From the NCBI GenBank assembly GCA_963777725.1, contig CAVZRR010000010.1, forward strand, positions 17,087 through 81,086: a DNA stretch of 64,000 nt, read 5' to 3'. The notes below the pieces were generated by a model. The model was given only the letters and a program-made list of their open reading frames with translations, made no database searches and had not been told where the DNA came from. Positions 30,466 through 38,816 of the stretch are shown one piece after another. How positions within the stretch are numbered: position 1 is the first letter of the stretch; the number at the start of each line of letters is the position of its first letter. The DNA comes from RPQJ01 sp963777725 (lineage in GTDB: Bacteria > Pseudomonadota > Gammaproteobacteria > Steroidobacterales > Steroidobacteraceae). A program made the translations under genes and the position numbers.

Positions 30466-32346
30466 ATGAGCCGATCGCGTCACCGTCGCTGGTCGCTGAT
30501 CTGTGTCGCCGGCGTGCTCGCCGGTGGCGTGGGCGTCGGTCATGCGCAGGATGCAGCGCGGGACCTGCCGCCCCCCGGCAAGGTCCGCGACCTCGACTAC
30601 GGCGACGTGCTGTTCCACTTCTTCCAGGACGACTACTTCGACGCGCTGGTGCGCCTCGAGGTGTCGCGCGACCTGAACCGGATCGAGCATCACTCGGCGG
30701 AAGCCGAGTTGCTCTCGGGCGGCCTCTACCTGTCGCTGGGATTGCACGCCGAGGCCTCGCGAATCTTCAACCGACTGCTGGCTGGGCCGGTGCCGCAGTC
30801 GGTCAGCGACCGCGCGCACTTCTACCTGGCTCGCATCGGCTACCAGCGCGGCTACCACGCCGAGGCATGGCGCAGCCTCGAGCGCATTCGCGCGCCGCTG
30901 CCGGGCGCGCTCGAGTCAGAGCGCCGACTGCTTGCCTCGAACGTGCTGATGGCGCAGGGCCGCTTCAGCGAGGCCGTGGGCGCGCTGCAACACGCGAGCG
31001 ACGACGACTGGGCGCCGTACGCGCGGTTCAATCTCGGCGTCGCGATGGTGCGCTCCGGCGCAGCCGAAGAGGGCAAGCGACTGCTCGAGTCGGTCGGGAC
31101 GATGGCGGCTGAGTCCGACGAGGAGCGGTCGCTGCGCGATCGAGCCAACCTCGCACTGGGCTTCGCCCACCTGCAGGAACGCGCCGGCGAGCCGGCGGTC
31201 GCGGCGCTGAGCCGCGTCCGGCTGGATGGCCCGTTCACGAACCGCGCATTGCTCGGTCTCGGCTGGGCCGAGACGGACGTGCAGCGCCCCGAGCGCGCAC
31301 TAGTGCCCTGGCTCGAGTTGCGGGAGGGCCGCCTGCTCGATTCCGCGGTGCAGGAATCGTTCCTCGCGGTGCCTTACGCCTACGCCCAGCTCGCGTCGAA
31401 CGGCCAGGCGGCGCAGCAGTATCGCCTTGCGGTGCAGGCCTACGCCGTGGAATCCACGCGCATCGACGAATCGATCGCGGCCATACGCGAGGGTGGTTTC
31501 CTCGATGCGATCCTCGACGCCGCGCCACGGGACGAGACCGTCGGCTGGTTCTGGCAATTGCAGAACGTGCCGGACGCGCCGCACACGCGGTACCTGTATC
31601 ACCTGCTCGCGTCGCACGAGTTCCAGGAAGGCCTGAAGAACTATCGCGACCTGCGCATCATGCAGCGCAACCTCGAGCGCTCGCGCGAGTCGCTTGAGGC
31701 ATTCGATCACATGGTCGAAGCCCGCGAGATGGCCACCGCCGCGCGCGCGCCCCGCAAGGCCGAGGTGCTGGCCAGCACCGACCTCGACAGTCTCCTGCAG
31801 CGCCAGGACGCACTTACGGAGCGCGTCGCCGCCATCGCGGCGAACCGAGACGTGGCGGCACTGGCGACCGACGCCGAGCGCAAGCAGTGGGCCGCGTTGG
31901 AGCGAATCGAGCACGTCCTGGCCGGGTTGCCGCCCGGCCCGCAGCGCGAGGCCCTGGCGGAACGGGCGCGCCTGCTCCGCGGAACGCAGCTCTGGCACTT
32001 CGACGCCGAGTACAAGCTGCGCCTGCGCCGAGCCGAGCAGTCGCTGCGCGAGACCGGGGCGTCGCTGGCCGAGGCCCGCGAGCGCGTCGCGCTCGTCGAG
32101 CAGGCCGGCGAATCCGCGCCGCGGGACACGGCGGGATTTGCACAACGCGTGGACGACCTCGCGCGACGGGTCGATGCGATCGGCCCGCGCATCGACACGA
32201 CGGCCGCAGCGCAGCAGCAGATGCTGGCGAACGTCGCGGTGCAGGAACTCGAGGCGCAGAAGCGGCGACTCGCGAGCTATGCGATGCAGGCGCAGTTCGC
32301 TCTCGCCTCGCTCTATGACGGTGCGACCGCCGGAGCTGAGCAATGA
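30466..32346 (+). CDS. Exported TPR-repeat protein, about 626 residues
   Basis: Signal peptide (LICVAGVLAGGVGVGHA) followed by helical repeats of TPR type in the first 350 residues (e.g. AEAELLSGGLYLSLGLHAEASRIF, RAHFYLARIGYQRGYHAEAW, APYARFNLGVAMVRSGAAEEG). A long alpha-helical C-terminal part (about 430-620) is rich in Glu, Arg and Ala and probably coiled. Periplasmic scaffold of the operon's envelope complex. Myxococcus Glt machines also contain TPR proteins in the periplasm; any one-to-one match is inference. The stop overlaps the next start (ATGA). Confidence 0.8.
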   Translation: MSRSRHRRWSLICVAGVLAGGVGVGHAQDAARDLPPPGKVRDLDYGDVLFHFFQDDYFDALVRLEVSRDLNRIEHHSAEAELLSGGLYLSLGLHAEASRIFNRLLAGPVPQSVSDRAHFYLARIGYQRGYHAEAWRSLERIRAPLPGALESERRLLASNVLMAQGRFSEAVGALQHASDDDWAPYARFNLGVAMVRSGAAEEGKRLLESVGTMAAESDEERSLRDRANLALGFAHLQERAGEPAVAALSRVRLDGPFTNRALLGLGWAETDVQRPERALVPWLELREGRLLDSAVQESFLAVPYAYAQLASNGQAAQQYRLAVQAYAVESTRIDESIAAIREGGFLDAILDAAPRDETVGWFWQLQNVPDAPHTRYLYHLLASHEFQEGLKNYRDLRIMQRNLERSRESLEAFDHMVEAREMATAARAPRKAEVLASTDLDSLLQRQDALTERVAAIAANRDVAALATDAERKQWAALERIEHVLAGLPPGPQREALAERARLLRGTQLWHFDAEYKLRLRRAEQSLRETGASLAEARERVALVEQAGESAPRDTAGFAQRVDDLARRVDAIGPRIDTTAAAQQQMLANVAVQELEAQKRRLASYAMQAQFALASLYDGATAGAEQ

Positions 32347-35300
32347 GCGCGCGCCTGATCATGGCGGTGCTGGCCTGCCTGGCTTGCCAGGTGCCGCAGG
32401 CCGAAGCAGCACGCAAACCGCGCGGCCCGGCAACGCTCGCCGACCTCGCGACGCGCAGCGCCCCGGTACGGCCCGACGAGCCGGTCGTCGCGGACGTCGG
32501 GCTCGCCGCACGCAGCTACGAGGAATTCCTGCAGATCCCGGAGACGGATCCGGCGCTGCGCGCGCAGGCGCTGCGGCGACTGGGTGACCTCCGGCTGACG
32601 GAAGCCGAGAACCTGCGCGCGCAGGACGGCGCGACCAGCGAGCGGGCGACGGCGGTCGCGCGCGAGGCGATCGCAGCTTACGAGCGGCTGCTCGCCGAGC
32701 AGCCTCAGGGTGCGGACACGGACGTGGCCATTTACCAGCTCGCACGCGCGCACGAGAGCCTCGGCGAGCCCGACGCGGCGCTCGCGCGGCTCGACGAGCT
32801 GGTCGCGGGTCACCCGGACAGCGCGTACTACGACGAGGCGCAGTTCAGGCGCGGCGAGACGTTCTTCAGCGCGCAGCGCTACGCGGACGCCGAGCGTGCC
32901 TACGCCGCCGTGCTCGGTCGCAACGCCAGCTCTGCATTCCGCCAGCAGGCGCTCTACAAGCACGGCTGGTCGCTGTTCAAGCAGTCGCGGGACGAGGAGA
33001 GCAGCGCCTCGTTCCTGGCGTTGCTCGACGGCCTGCTGGTCGAAGGTGGCCGGGTTCGGCCGGGCGCGGACCTGTCGCGACCCGAGCAGGAACTGTCCGC
33101 CGACGCGATGCGGGCGCTCGCGATCACGTTCGCGGCGTCGGAAGGCCCGGTATCGCTGCAGGCAGCGCTCGACCGTCATGGCGCCGCGCCCTACGAGTCC
33201 CGGCTGTATCGCGCCCTCGGCGACTTGTACGTCGAGAAAGAGCGCTACCAGGACGGTGCCGAGGCGTACCGTGCCTTTGCGCGTCGCCGGCCACTGGATC
33301 CGGACGCGCCGCTGCTGCTGGTCGGCGCGACCGAAGCCTATGCGAAGGGCGGCTTCACTTCGCTGGTGCTGGATGGCAAGCGCCAGCTCGTCGAGGAATA
33401 CGGTCCGCGCAGCGAGTTCTGGCGCACGCAGGGGCCCAACCTCGATCCGGCCGTGAGCAACGCCGTGCAGTCCAACCTGCTGGACCTCGCGCAGCACCAC
33501 CACGCGTTGGCGCAGAAGAGTGGTTCCGCCACGGATCGCGATGCCGCCGTGCGCTGGTATCGTGACTACCTCGACGGCTTCGACGATGCACCGCAGGCGC
33601 CGGCGACGCGACTGCTGCTCGCCGACCTGCTGTTCGAAGGAGCGAACTTCGAGGCCGCCGCCGCCGAGTACGAGCGGGCGGCCTATTCGTACGGAGCCAC
33701 TCCGGCTGCGGGTCGCGCCGGTTATGCAGCGCTGGTGGCCTATGACAAGGCCGAGGCGCAAGTGCCCGAGGCGCAGCGCGCCGCGCTGCGGCTGCGCGCG
33801 ATCGACTCGTCGCTGCGCTTCGCCGACACATTCCCCGAGCAGACCGAGGTGCCGGGCGTGCTCGCCCGCACGACCAAGGCGCTGTTCGATGCGGGTGACC
33901 GCGAGCGGGCCGAATCCGTCGCCCAGCGGCTGCTCGCGCTTGGTCCTCGTGCCGATGCCGGCCAGCAGCTGGTGGCGTGGACCGTGCTCGCGCACACGTA
34001 TTTCGATTCCGCACGCTTCGTCGAGGCGGAGCGTGCCTACGGCGAACTCTCGGCGCGGTTGCCGCTGCAGGACCCGCTTGCGTGCGGAGGTCACCGAGCG
34101 CCTGGCGGCATCGGTCTACCGACAAGCCGAGGCGAAGCAGGCGGCGGGCGACGTCGCCGGTGCCGTCAGCGAGTTCCTCCGCGTCGCGAGCGTCGCGCCC
34201 GCGTCGCCGGTCCGTGCCACCGCGGAGTACGACGCGGCCACGCTGCTCGTGACCGCGCAGCAGTGGAACGAGGCGGCGACCGTGCTCGAGGCATTCCGCC
34301 GCAATCATCCTGAGCATCCGTTGCAGGCCGATGCGACGCGCAAGCTTGCCGTGGCCTACCTCGAGGGCGGGCGTCAGCGCGAGGCTGCGGTCGAGCTCGA
34401 GCGTGTTGCCGCGAATCCGGCCGAGGAGGCCGAGGTGCGCCGCGCCGCCTTGTGGCAGGCGGCCGAGCTATACACGGGCAGTGGGGACGTCGCGGCGGCG
34501 CGCCGCTCCTATGCCGAATACGTCGGGCGCTACCCGGCACCGTTCGAGCCGGCCATCGAGGCACGGCACGAGCTGGCGGAACTGGCTGCGAAGGCCAACG
34601 ACGGCGCCGACCGCGTGCGCTGGCTGGACGACCTGATCGCTGCCGATCGTGCGGCGGGTGCCGCACGGACCGATCGCAGCCGCTTCCTGGCTGCCAGAGC
34701 ATCGCTCGAGATCGCGCGACCGCTCGACGGTGCCGCGCGGGCCGTCAAGCTCGCGGCTCCGCTCGACCGCTCGCTGCTGGCCAAGAAGAAGGCACTCGAA
34801 GCAGCGCTGGCGGGTTACGGGCAGGCCGCCGAGTACGGCATCGCCGCAGTCACCACCGAGGCCAGCTTTGCAATGGCGGACCTGTATCGCCACCTTGGCC
34901 AGTCGCTGATGGAGTCCGAGCGGCCCGGCGACCTGTCGGCCGAGGAACTCGAGCAGTACGACCTGTTGCTCGAGGAGCAGGCGTTCCCATTCGAGGAGAA
35001 GGCCATTGGCATTCATGAGAAGAACGCCAGTCGTGCCGCCACGGGTGTCTATGACGACTGGGTCAAGAAGAGCTATGCGGCGCTCGCGCAAATGAAGCCC
35101 GGTCGCTACGCGCGAATCGAGAGTCTCGACGGGGCGGACGCGACCGCCGTGACGCTGCCCGAGGTCGCGGCGCAATTCACGGCTGCCCGCGAGTCGCTCG
35201 AGGCCGAACGCGATGCCGAGGCTCGGGAGATGCTGCTGGTCGCGCTGCAGCTTGACCCGACGAACCCGGCGGGCCTGAATCGACTCGGCATCGCCGAGCG

Positions 35301-35553
35301 TCGCCTGGGCGGTTTCGCCGAGGCGCGCGCCGCCTACGAACGCGCCATCGCGGCCGACCCCGCCTATGCCGAGCCGGAACGCAACCTGGCCGTGCTGCTC
35401 GACCTCTACCTCGGCGAGCCGGCGCAGGCACTGGTGCACTACGAGCGTTACCAGTCGCTCTCCGGCGACGTCGATCCGCAGGTCGCGGCTTGGCTCGTCG
35501 AGCTGCGCACGCGACTCGGACAGGTTTCCCGCACCGCGGAGGTGCAGCCATGA
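32343..35553 (+). CDS. Large exported TPR-repeat protein (about 1070 residues), one frameshift
   Basis: Signal peptide (LIMAVLACLACQVPQAEA), then a long array of TPR-like repeats (EAIAAYERLLAEQPQGADT, YDEAQFRRGETFFSAQRYADAERAYAAVLG in outline) across the whole length, ending in a classical TPR pair (LNRLGIAERRLGGFAEARAAYERAIAADPAYAEPERNLAVLLD in outline). One +1 change near 34077 separates the two halves; removing a base joins LPLQDP to LRAEVTERLAAS. The arrangement of a very large TPR protein beside a smaller one just before ExbB/ExbD genes matches Agl/Glt/Nfs-type loci. Coupled by ATGA overlaps to both neighbours. Confidence 0.8.
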
Positions 35554-35891
35554 ATGCCTGGAAGATCGTCGCAGCCGTGCTCGCGCTGGGCGCCGGCTAC
35601 GGCGCATCGGCCACCGATGCGCCCAAGCCGAAGCCGCAGGAGCGGGCGATCGACCGGCTGCAGCTCGATTCGACCGCCATCACGGGCAACCGCGAGCTGC
35701 CCAAGGTCATGAGCATCGTGCCCTGGAAAGCCGCCGAGCCGCCGGCCGGGCCGGACCGACCGATGGGCAGCCTGATCGAAGAGGTGCTTTCGCCGCTGGA
35801 TCGTGACGAATTCCGGCGCGAGATCACGTATTTCCGCGACCTGACGTCGCAAAGTCCCGACCGTACGTCCCCCGGAGCCAAAGAGCCATGA
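35550..35891 (+). CDS. Small exported protein of the ExbBD operon, unknown family
   Basis: 113 residues from the ATG at 35550, which overlaps the TPR stop; a longer in-frame reading upstream would lie inside the TPR gene and is rejected. Signal peptide NAWKIVAAVLALGAGYGASA, then a short charged and Pro-rich segment (DAPKPKPQERAIDRLQLDS, LPKVMSIVPWKAAEPPAGPD) and a C-terminal helix (IEEVLSPLDRDEFRREITYFRD). No known domain recognised. Its place between the TPR protein and ExbB, with ATGA overlaps on both sides, shows it is part of the translated operon. Confidence 0.7.
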   Translation: MNAWKIVAAVLALGAGYGASATDAPKPKPQERAIDRLQLDSTAITGNRELPKVMSIVPWKAAEPPAGPDRPMGSLIEEVLSPLDRDEFRREITYFRDLTSQSPDRTSPGAKEP

Positions 35892-36595
35892 ATGCCTTCG
35901 ACATGATCGTCAACTTCTTCAAGCAGGGTGGAGCCTTCCTCTACCCGATTGCCGCCGTGTTCGCGGTCGGCCTCGGGTTCGCGGTCGAGCGCTTCATCTA
36001 CCTGCACCGCGTCGCCAAGGGCAATCGCCGCCTGTGGGCCGAACTCGCGCCGTTGATCAAGATCGGCAATTTCCGCAAGGCCATGGAGCTTGCGGAGAAG
36101 ACCGACTCGGCGCTGTCCACCGTGATGCGCTACGGCATGTCGCGGATCTCGACCGCCCACCGTCGCGAGGATATCGAGAAGGCGATGGAAGAGAGCCTGA
36201 TCGAGGTCATCCCGCACCTCGAGAAGCGCACGCATTACCTCGCCACGCTGGCCAACGTCGGCATGCTGATGGGCCTGCTCGGCACCGTGATCGGCCTGAT
36301 CAACGCATTCGCGGCCGTCGCGGCGGTCAATCCGGCGGAGAAGGCGGCGATGCTGTCGGCCAGCATCTCGGTGGCGATGAACAACACGGCGCTGGGCCTC
36401 GGCCTCGCGATCACGCTGTTGCTCTGCCACATGTATCTCGAGACCAAGACCACCGAGCTGGTGGACAGCCTCGAGGTCGCGTCGATCAAGTTCCTGAACA
36501 GCATCACCGAGCGCCGGCAGGCAGTGGCGGAGCCGGCGAGCGCGGCGACGTCGGCCCGCGTCACCGAGAAGATCCTGGGGGCGGCGCGCGCATGA
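35888..36595 (+). CDS. MotA/TolQ/ExbB proton-channel family protein
   Basis: 235 residues with three predicted TM segments: FLYPIAAVFAVGLGFAVERFIYL near the N-terminus, then GMLMGLLGTVIGLINAFAAVAAV and ALGLGLAITLLLCHMYL near 120-190. The segment LANVGMLMGLLGTVIGLI is the hallmark of the TolQ/ExbB fold. With the two ExbD proteins that follow it would form a proton-motive-force-driven motor. One TolQ-type plus two different TolR-type proteins is the composition of Myxococcus AglR-AglQ-AglS. Overlaps both neighbours by ATGA. Confidence 0.9.
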   Translation: MNAFDMIVNFFKQGGAFLYPIAAVFAVGLGFAVERFIYLHRVAKGNRRLWAELAPLIKIGNFRKAMELAEKTDSALSTVMRYGMSRISTAHRREDIEKAMEESLIEVIPHLEKRTHYLATLANVGMLMGLLGTVIGLINAFAAVAAVNPAEKAAMLSASISVAMNNTALGLGLAITLLLCHMYLETKTTELVDSLEVASIKFLNSITERRQAVAEPASAATSARVTEKILGAARA

Positions 36596-37101
36596 GGAGC
36601 TCGAAGCTCGCCCGGCGGCAGCTGCGCAACCATGCGCGCTACCGCGGTCGCAACGACCTGAACATCGTGCCGATGCTGGACGTGATGGTGATCCTCGCGT
36701 TCTTCCTGATCTTCACGGCCGTGTTCTCGAAGACCAGCATCCTGGAGGTGCACCTGCCCGGTCCGGGGGCGAAGGCTGCACCGCAGGTGCCGGTGCTCGA
36801 GCTCGAGGTCATCGTGCGGCGGGGCGGGCTCGAGGTCGCGGATCGCAACTCGGGCGTGCTGACGACCGTGCCGGCCACGGCGACGGGCCAGGACGTCGTA
36901 CGGTTGTCCGAGTACCTCGAGAGCGTCAAGGCTCGCTTCCCCGACAAGCAGAACGCCACGCTCCTGGTGGCGGAAGACGTCGATTACGACACGATCGTGC
37001 AGGTCATGGACGCGGTCCGCGTCCGCCAGAGCACGGACGGCGGCAAGGTCGTGCGCCGTGAACTGTTCCCGCAGATCGCGCTGGGAGACGCTCCGATATG
37101 A
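36592..37101 (+). CDS. ExbD/TolR-family protein (first of two)
   Basis: 169 residues. After a basic N-terminus comes one TM helix with the proton-carrying Asp: LNIVPMLDVMVILAFFLIFTA (about 21-41). The rest is a periplasmic TolR-like domain (LEVIVRRGGLEVADRNSGVL, ATLLVAEDVDYDTIVQVMDAVR). The ATG at 36592 overlaps the ExbB stop. This paralogue has an unusually long periplasmic insert (TTVPATATGQDVVRLSEYLES) compared with ordinary ExbD. It pairs with the next gene and not with a TonB-dependent receptor. Confidence 0.9.
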   Translation: MRSSKLARRQLRNHARYRGRNDLNIVPMLDVMVILAFFLIFTAVFSKTSILEVHLPGPGAKAAPQVPVLELEVIVRRGGLEVADRNSGVLTTVPATATGQDVVRLSEYLESVKARFPDKQNATLLVAEDVDYDTIVQVMDAVRVRQSTDGGKVVRRELFPQIALGDAPI

Positions 37102-37604
37102 TCCGCACCGGCAAGGCACGCCACGCGCGTCACGGCAAGGCCGGCGGCGGGCACGGCCCGCTCACGCTGATCCCGATGATCGACATGCTGATGATCCTCG
37201 TGGTCTACCTGCTGGTGCACTCCGCAGACACGGAGATCCTGCCCAACACGCAGAACATCTCGATCCCGCACTCGGCGTCGGAACTGAAACCACGGCCGGC
37301 GACGGTCGTGACCGTGACGCGCGACATGCTGTACGTGAATGGCGAGGCTGTCGTATCGGTCGCGGAAGTCGGCGGCTCGACCGAGCCCGTCATCGAAGCG
37401 CTGCAGGCCGCGCTCGGCCGCGAGGCGCCGCCGCTACTCCCGGGTGCGTCGGAACAGCGCGAAGTCACCGTGATGGCCGAAAAATCGCTGCCGTACGCCG
37501 TGCTGCGCAAGATCGTCGCGAGCTGCTCAGCCGCGGACTACACCAAGGTTTCGCTGGCAGTGGTCGAGCGTGAGCAGGCGCTCATGGCGCGGGCCGGGGC
37601 CTGA
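37098..37604 (+). CDS. ExbD/TolR-family protein (second of two)
   Basis: 168 residues, start overlapping the first exbD stop. The TM helix again holds the key Asp: TLIPMIDMLMILVVYLLVHSA. The periplasmic domain has HSASELKPRPATVVTVTRDMLYVNGE and the Cys-containing end VASCSAADYTKVSLAVVERE. The sequence differs clearly from the first copy, so this is not a recent duplication. Two distinct TolR-type subunits are the rule in Agl-type motors. Confidence 0.9.
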   Translation: MIRTGKARHARHGKAGGGHGPLTLIPMIDMLMILVVYLLVHSADTEILPNTQNISIPHSASELKPRPATVVTVTRDMLYVNGEAVVSVAEVGGSTEPVIEALQAALGREAPPLLPGASEQREVTVMAEKSLPYAVLRKIVASCSAADYTKVSLAVVEREQALMARAGA

Positions 37605-37619
37605 CGGACGGGGCACAGC

Positions 37620-38558
37620 ATGAGCACTGCGTACTATCGCATCTACGATCTGCCCTGGACGCCCTCGGAGGCCGACGAGCGGCGCGTGCGTCGCGTGCTC
37701 GGCGCGGTGCTCGGCCTGTTCATCGGCTTCGGCGTGATCATCCCGTTGCTGCCCGAGCGCGAGCGCGCGCAGACCGCACCGCCCGCGGTGCCGGAGCGGG
37801 TCGTCGAGTTCCTGCTCGAACGGCCCAAGCCGAAACCCGAACCCAAGGTCGTCGAGGTTCCGGAACCGCCCAAACCCGTGATCCAGCCGCAGGTCGAGCA
37901 GCGTGTGCGTGAACCCGCGCCGGCGCCCGTGGTGGATGCACCGCCCAAGCCGGATCCGCGCAAGAAGGCGGCGGCGAGCGGGCTGCTGGCGCTGTCCGAC
38001 CAGCTCGCCGAGCTTCGCGAGCTCGACGTCGACCAGGATACGGCCGCGCAACCGCTGAATGCCGGCGCGGGCGAAAAGACGCGGGTCGATCGCGCCTTGC
38101 TGACGGCCCGCACGGGCGAGGGCAGTGGTGGCATCGCGGTCGCGAAGGCCAGCAGCGGATTCGGTGGCGGTTCGACCGGGCTTGCGGGTCACTCGACCGC
38201 ACGCGTCGCTTCGAGCGTCGAGGCCGCGCCGGCGGCCGAGGCGCAGCGCTCGGGGTCGAGCAGCAAGGCATCGCGCACGCGCGAGGAAGTCGAGCTCGTG
38301 TTCGATCGCAACAAGTCCGCGATCTACGCGTTGTACAGCCGCGCGCTGCGCGACAATCCGGCGCTGCAGGGCAAGGTCGTGCTCGAAGTGACGATCGCGC
38401 CGTCCGGCGAGGTCACTGCCGCCCGGATCGTCAGCAGCGAACTCGGCGACGCCGAGCTCGAGCGCAAGCTGGTCGCGCGCGTGAAAATGTTCCGCTTCGA
38501 GGCCAAGGACGTGGCGCCGATGACGACGACGAAGCCGATCGAATTCTTTCCTGCCTGA
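37620..38558 (+). CDS. TonB-like protein with AgmX/PglI C-terminal domain
   Basis: 312 residues. Cytoplasmic N-terminus, one TM helix (AVLGLFIGFGVIIPLL, about 30-45), a Pro/Lys/Glu-rich periplasm-spanning stretch (RPKPKPEPKVVEVPEPPKP), a low-complexity Gly/Ser/Ala region, and a C-terminal domain from about 220 (VFDRNKSAIYALYSRALRDN, then GKVVLEVTIAPSGEVTAARI) that matches the AgmX/PglI domain known from Myxococcus gliding proteins GltG/GltJ. It would transmit motor energy to the periplasmic and outer-membrane parts. Last gene of the riboswitch operon; a 15-base gap with an ACGGGG site precedes it. Confidence 0.85.
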   Translation: MSTAYYRIYDLPWTPSEADERRVRRVLGAVLGLFIGFGVIIPLLPERERAQTAPPAVPERVVEFLLERPKPKPEPKVVEVPEPPKPVIQPQVEQRVREPAPAPVVDAPPKPDPRKKAAASGLLALSDQLAELRELDVDQDTAAQPLNAGAGEKTRVDRALLTARTGEGSGGIAVAKASSGFGGGSTGLAGHSTARVASSVEAAPAAEAQRSGSSSKASRTREEVELVFDRNKSAIYALYSRALRDNPALQGKVVLEVTIAPSGEVTAARIVSSELGDAELERKLVARVKMFRFEAKDVAPMTTTKPIEFFPA

Positions 38559-38595
38559 CGTTCGGTTCGTGGGCCGTCTGCCCCTAGGAACGACC

Positions 38596-38640
38596 TCAGA
38601 TAGGTCTGATAACCTGTTGAATAATAATAGGTAAGTCAGA
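38596..38640 (+). promoter_or_regulatory. AT-richer leader segment upstream of cysJ (candidate CysB-type operator)
   Basis: Within the 258-bp gap before cysJ, the stretch around 38598-38632 is locally AT-rich and contains TAGGT-n6-ACCT and AACCTGTTGAATAATAATAGGT, nested inverted repeats. LysR-type regulators such as CysB bind AT-rich, partly palindromic sites of this sort upstream of cys genes. The site is about 185 bases from the start codon, which is far. It could alternatively act as the end of the upstream operon. Sequence evidence is modest. Confidence 0.3.
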
Positions 38641-38816
38641 GAAAGTCGGCGCGTACTCGGTGCCGCACGCAGGGTCCTTCGAAACGGTGATCCGGCTGCG
38701 GCCGAACGGGCGCTCGGCCGAGTTGGATCATGAAGTCATAACCACGCGGCCTTTCCGCTCGAGCGCAGTTCGTCCCTAGCATCGTCTCCACAGCCTGACC
38801 GGCTGGAGGCGATGCC

